Origin: Sphingobium subterraneum
Lineage (GTDB): Bacteria; Pseudomonadota; Alphaproteobacteria; Sphingomonadales; Sphingomonadaceae
Reading direction: 5' to 3'
NCBI RefSeq assembly: GCF_014199435.1
Contig: NZ_JACIJP010000006.1
Span: 157,271 to 221,270, forward strand
DNA length: 64,000 nt
The translations under genes and the position numbers were made by a program. Under the pieces are notes generated by a model. That model worked only from the letters and a program-made list of their open reading frames with translations. It did no database searches and was not told where the DNA came from. Numbering within the stretch: the stretch's first letter is position 1; each line of letters opens with the position of its first letter. Positions 61,138 to 64,000 of the stretch are shown one piece after another.

Positions 61138-61326
61138 CTACCGGATCGGCACGGATCGCCAGACCACGCGGCATTCGGTGATCCGGGAGGGCTTATCGAG
61201 CAGGGCCGCCCTCGCGCGCGCCGTGGCAAAGCTGCGATAGGTGCCGTAATGCGACCAGTATGTGCCGCGCCGCGAGAGTTGTGGATATTGCTGTTCCAGC
61301 AGGAAGCTCGGACGATCGGGAATCAT
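61138..61326 (-). CDS. Short hypothetical ORF, 62 aa
   Basis: 62 residues, basic, rich in Trp/Tyr/Arg (RRGTYWSHYGTYRSFATARARAALLD, CRVVWRSVPIR). Lies between the ParB gene and the 155-aa gene on the same strand. Composition looks protein-like and the gap would otherwise be 290 bp. No family recognised. Confidence 0.5.
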   Translation of the reverse strand: MIPDRPSFLLEQQYPQLSRRGTYWSHYGTYRSFATARARAALLDKPSRITECRVVWRSVPIR

Positions 61327-61388
61327 ATCGCGCTTCTGTCAAAAAATGGGGATGGCGGTATCCGCCATCCCCCCGGTTTCATGCTGCT

Positions 61389-63149
61389 TCATGCCGCCAG
61401 CGGTTGCAGTTCTGCGTCGGATTCGGTCGCGGCAAGCGCCGCCGCGACCAGCGCCGCCTTGTCCACCGTGCCGACGCCGCCGCGCATGGTGTAGGCGTCG
61501 GGCGGGAAGGTCATCCATCTGGGCACCCATCCCTCCACCTTAATGCGGCCATCGGCCCCGGCCAGATGATTGCGGATGATCGCTTTCAAGGTCTTTGACT
61601 TTTCTTGTTGATTGGCGCTTGCCACGGTCTGGCCTGCCACTTCGGCAACGATGGTGGTCAAAACCTCGCGGTCGCGGATCAGATCAAAGAAGGCATCATC
61701 GGCCTGCCAGTAGCGGGCCATATCGATACCAATCTCCTGCCCTACCGCTTCCACGGCGGCGCTGCCGCTCGCCAGACTTTCGCCCATGACAATGGCGATG
61801 ATAGCCATCACCGCTTCATCGGGAAGTCCCAGCAGCTTGAGGAACAGACCTACCAGCCCATAGGCATCGCCATTGCCGCCGGTAACGGTCGGTTCTTCGG
61901 CCGAAAAGTCCAGCAGCGCCAAAACCTCGCGCCGCTTGGTATCGAATTCCGCTTCGCCCCGGCAGATTTCGACGCTCTCGCGGATAGCGTCATTGCGCGT
62001 GGTTTGCGGTTCGGGCCGGACGGTCCACAAAGGCGAACCGACGATGGCATGGGCCACCATCAGACGCAGCGCAATGCCGGGGTGGCCGGTCATCGCTGCG
62101 CGCACGGCGGCATGACGATGCAGGTCAAGATAGGTTTGGCACGTGCCGGTAATTTCGGGCCGGGGCGCTTTGCGTCCTGTGTCGAGCGCCTCGCCCTTGT
62201 CGAGGCGGCGCGCCTCCTTCCCCGTCACATAGCCCTCATGGAAGGTCACTTCGCCATTGGCGCGCACGTCGACATAGACCCGCCCGCCCTTGCGCTTGGG
62301 CGCCTTTTGATATTCCCATGTCGAGAAATGCTCAGTGGGACCAACCACCACCACATCGGGCCAGCCAGCTTCGAGATACTCTTCACGGCGTGCTGCAATA
62401 GCGGCGTTCTGCGCGGTCCAAAAGGCATCGCTATCGGCAAAATAGCGATCCTCGCCGAACAGATCGGCAACGATACCCGCTATACCAGCCGTATCGAACA
62501 GCGCATATCTGACCGGGATCGACTGTCCGCCGAGCAACCACGCCTTTACCTGATGGCCGGTCGGAACATAGGCGTCGGGGTCGTCATAAAGAGCCAGCCA
62601 CGCGCGTTGCTGGCTCTTGCTCGCCATCGTCAGATGGCGGACGGTGGCGGCATCGATTTCCTCATCGCGGTAGAGGGTGCGGATACGCGGCATCAAATTG
62701 CCCAGCGCAAGGATGCGTTTCACGGCAATTTCGGGAAGGCCGAAGGTCGTGGAAATATCCTCCATGCCGCGCCCTTGCCTCACCAGCCGGGTGAACGTTT
62801 CCCAACGGGTCACCTCGTCGGCATCGAGCCGCGCGATATTTTCGATCAGCGATGCCTCTATGGCGTCGGCATCGTCGCTCTCGTCGAGAATAGCGCAGGG
62901 CATCGGTTTCACCTCTTGGCCCTCCGCGCGCCGTTCGTCGGCGACCTGACAAGCGGCGGTGAAACGCCGCGCACCGGCGACAATCTCGAAAGTTTCCGGG
63001 CTGCCATTCTGGCGCACCAGCACCGGCACGATGACGCCGCGCTTACGCACGGTCGGCAGGATGTCGGACACGTCCGGGGCTTTTTTGGCATAACGCATAT
63101 TGGCTTTGCTGACACTGAGCTTGCCAAGGTCGATAAAGTCGAGTTTCAT
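61389..63149 (-). CDS. Large ParB-family protein of the ICE backbone
   Basis: 586 residues. ParB N-domain: LSVSKANMRYAKKAPDVSDI, RKRGVIVPVLVRQN, FEIVAGARRFTAAC, AIEASLIENIARLDADEV and HTH-like GMEDISTTFGLPEIAVKRILALG. The long C-terminal 400 residues (with VYVDVRANGEVTFHEGYVTGKEA, RHAAVRAAMTGHPGIALRLMVAHAI) are typical of the big ParB of ICEs, distinct from chromosomal ParB. It may segregate or regulate the excised circle. Preceded by DUF2958 and ArdC-like genes on the same strand. Confidence 0.9.
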   Translation of the reverse strand: MKLDFIDLGKLSVSKANMRYAKKAPDVSDILPTVRKRGVIVPVLVRQNGSPETFEIVAGARRFTAACQVADERRAEGQEVKPMPCAILDESDDADAIEASLIENIARLDADEVTRWETFTRLVRQGRGMEDISTTFGLPEIAVKRILALGNLMPRIRTLYRDEEIDAATVRHLTMASKSQQRAWLALYDDPDAYVPTGHQVKAWLLGGQSIPVRYALFDTAGIAGIVADLFGEDRYFADSDAFWTAQNAAIAARREEYLEAGWPDVVVVGPTEHFSTWEYQKAPKRKGGRVYVDVRANGEVTFHEGYVTGKEARRLDKGEALDTGRKAPRPEITGTCQTYLDLHRHAAVRAAMTGHPGIALRLMVAHAIVGSPLWTVRPEPQTTRNDAIRESVEICRGEAEFDTKRREVLALLDFSAEEPTVTGGNGDAYGLVGLFLKLLGLPDEAVMAIIAIVMGESLASGSAAVEAVGQEIGIDMARYWQADDAFFDLIRDREVLTTIVAEVAGQTVASANQQEKSKTLKAIIRNHLAGADGRIKVEGWVPRWMTFPPDAYTMRGGVGTVDKAALVAAALAATESDAELQPLAA

Positions 63150-63269
63150 GGGCTTAGCCTTTCTTGAGGTGCCGGTCCGTGTTTCTTGATCGCGATACGG
63201 ATCGGCTTTTTATCGGCGGGAAACGCCCGCCCGCGTTACCCGGCCCCGCGATGGAGGCACGGAACTGGT

Positions 63270-63692
63270 TCATTCGTACCGATGCGGCATGTTGCTTTGG
63301 GTGCTTTCCCGCTTGGCCCTGCGGGCCTCACAGGCCCGCGCCGCCGCGATCAGCGCGTGTTGGTTCTCGGTGATCTGGCCAGCGATGCGCGCGGCCTCGG
63401 CATAGATGGTCAGGTCGAAGCAAGCGCTGAAATGCAAATCCCGCTCGATGCGTAGGCCATAGGGAAGCCGCACACTGGCGATTTCTGAAAGGCTCGCATA
63501 CCCCATTTCCGGGCTGCCAAAGCCCAGATCGGCAAGGCCGAACAATGTATCGCCATCCTCATCCAGTTCGCTGAAGAGCCATGTTGCCGCGCCGCAAGGG
63601 TTGAACAGTTTAAGGACGGGCGCGTGATCGGGACCACGATCCCGCCCATTCGCCAGCAACTTTGCGCGAAGGTCATCCGGTAGCAGGATCAT
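63270..63692 (-). CDS. DUF2958 protein
   Basis: 140 residues: LLPDDLRAKLLANG start, PVLKLFNPCGAATWLFSELDEDGDTLFGLADLG, GYASLSEIASVRLPYGLRIERDL. This is the DUF2958 pattern, common next to ArdC and ParB in conjugative elements. Overlaps the ArdC-like gene by four bases (ATGA). Function unknown. Confidence 0.9.
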   Translation of the reverse strand: MILLPDDLRAKLLANGRDRGPDHAPVLKLFNPCGAATWLFSELDEDGDTLFGLADLGFGSPEMGYASLSEIASVRLPYGLRIERDLHFSACFDLTIYAEAARIAGQITENQHALIAAARACEARRAKRESTQSNMPHRYE

Positions 63693-64000
63693 GCTGCGAT
63701 CCTCCCAACTTCGTCCATCGCGGCGGCCCGCGCCTCGGTATGGCGGGTGAGCAGCCAGTCGGCGGCTTTGCTGGCGGCGCTCGCCGCGCGGAATATCGCC
63801 CGATTATCCTCGCGCAGCACTTCAAGCCAACTGCCCAGATAATCCGCATGGCGCACGGTCGGCACAATGCCCAGCGCAGCGCAGAGGAAGGCCGAACCCA
63901 TTTCAGCGACATATCCTGACAGTCCAGCCCCAATCCGGGGTTCGAGGAAGAAAACCATCGGCTGCCTCCAGCACTGCCCAAAAACCGCATCGGCCTCCCC
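63689..64000 (-). CDS. ArdC-like anti-restriction protein, C-terminal part (runs off the edge)
   Basis: The frame is open to the window end; about 103 residues are visible. VAEMGSAFLCAALGI, HADYLGSWLEVLREDNRAIFRAASAASKAADWL is the C-terminal zincin-like end of ArdC. The preceding residues (CWRQPMVFFLEPRIGAGLSGY) do not look like the usual HExxH and LDR region that should stand 20-40 residues before, so a small deletion or divergence is possible; the catalytic motif itself would lie beyond the edge or be lost. ArdC protects incoming single strands from restriction. Confidence 0.7.
   Translation of the reverse strand, partial: GEADAVFGQCWRQPMVFFLEPRIGAGLSGYVAEMGSAFLCAALGIVPTVRHADYLGSWLEVLREDNRAIFRAASAASKAADWLLTRHTEARAAAMDEVGRIAA

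Overview
The window looks like high-GC alphaproteobacterial DNA, most likely from a sphingomonad (Sphingopyxis, Novosphingobium or Sphingobium type). The reasons are a CrtZ-type carotenoid hydroxylase, a TonB receptor paired with a PepSY protein, a serA/serC pair separated by a palindromic repeat of a type I associate with sphingomonads, and a trb-type conjugative element. Genus cannot be fixed by eye.

Left region, 1-15125: a catabolic island. It holds the end of a flavin monooxygenase, an AraC regulator, a cytochrome P450 with its own small ferredoxin, two SDR dehydrogenases, two SnoaL-like proteins, a cupin, a luciferase-like flavin monooxygenase, a zinc-free MDR reductase, an aldehyde dehydrogenase, a cyclase-family hydrolase, a KstD-like flavoprotein dehydrogenase and an alpha/beta hydrolase. 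The set suggests oxidative breakdown of an alicyclic, terpenoid or steroid-like molecule: hydroxylation, alcohol and aldehyde oxidation, ring desaturation, then hydrolytic ring opening. The substrate cannot be named from sequence. A PepSY protein and a TonB receptor (15088-18751) may provide uptake.

Middle, 18916-34069: ordinary chromosome. It contains recQ, a DEAD-box RNA helicase, crtZ, a GH130 enzyme with a two-domain glycosyltransferase, serA and serC, an extensin-like lipoprotein, a LOG-family protein, a membrane-anchored cytochrome c, pheA and tRNA-Ser(GCT). Two good intrinsic terminators were found, behind serA and behind the cytochrome c.

Right, 34070-64000: an integrative conjugative element (ICE) beginning at the tRNA-Ser gene and running off the right edge. 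Its backbone is on the minus strand: ArdC-like, DUF2958, a large ParB, hypotheticals, an HTH protein, TraF-type peptidase, lytic transglycosylase, a 99-aa protein, a DUF3363-type relaxase, traG, a CopG-like protein, trbB-C-D-E-J-L-F-G-I, DUF2274 and AlpA. Nearly all of these genes overlap by 4 bp. Two cargo blocks interrupt it. Between relaxase and traG lies a subtilase/AAA-ATPase pair matching IetAS, next to a frameshifted AbiEi antitoxin remnant. Between AlpA and the tRNA lies a translationally coupled unit of a large serine recombinase and two different ParB/RepB-like proteins with no ParA, headed by a 45-codon ORF with a very strong Shine-Dalgarno sequence. That unit is my best candidate for an undescribed system. 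No tyrosine integrase was found near the tRNA.
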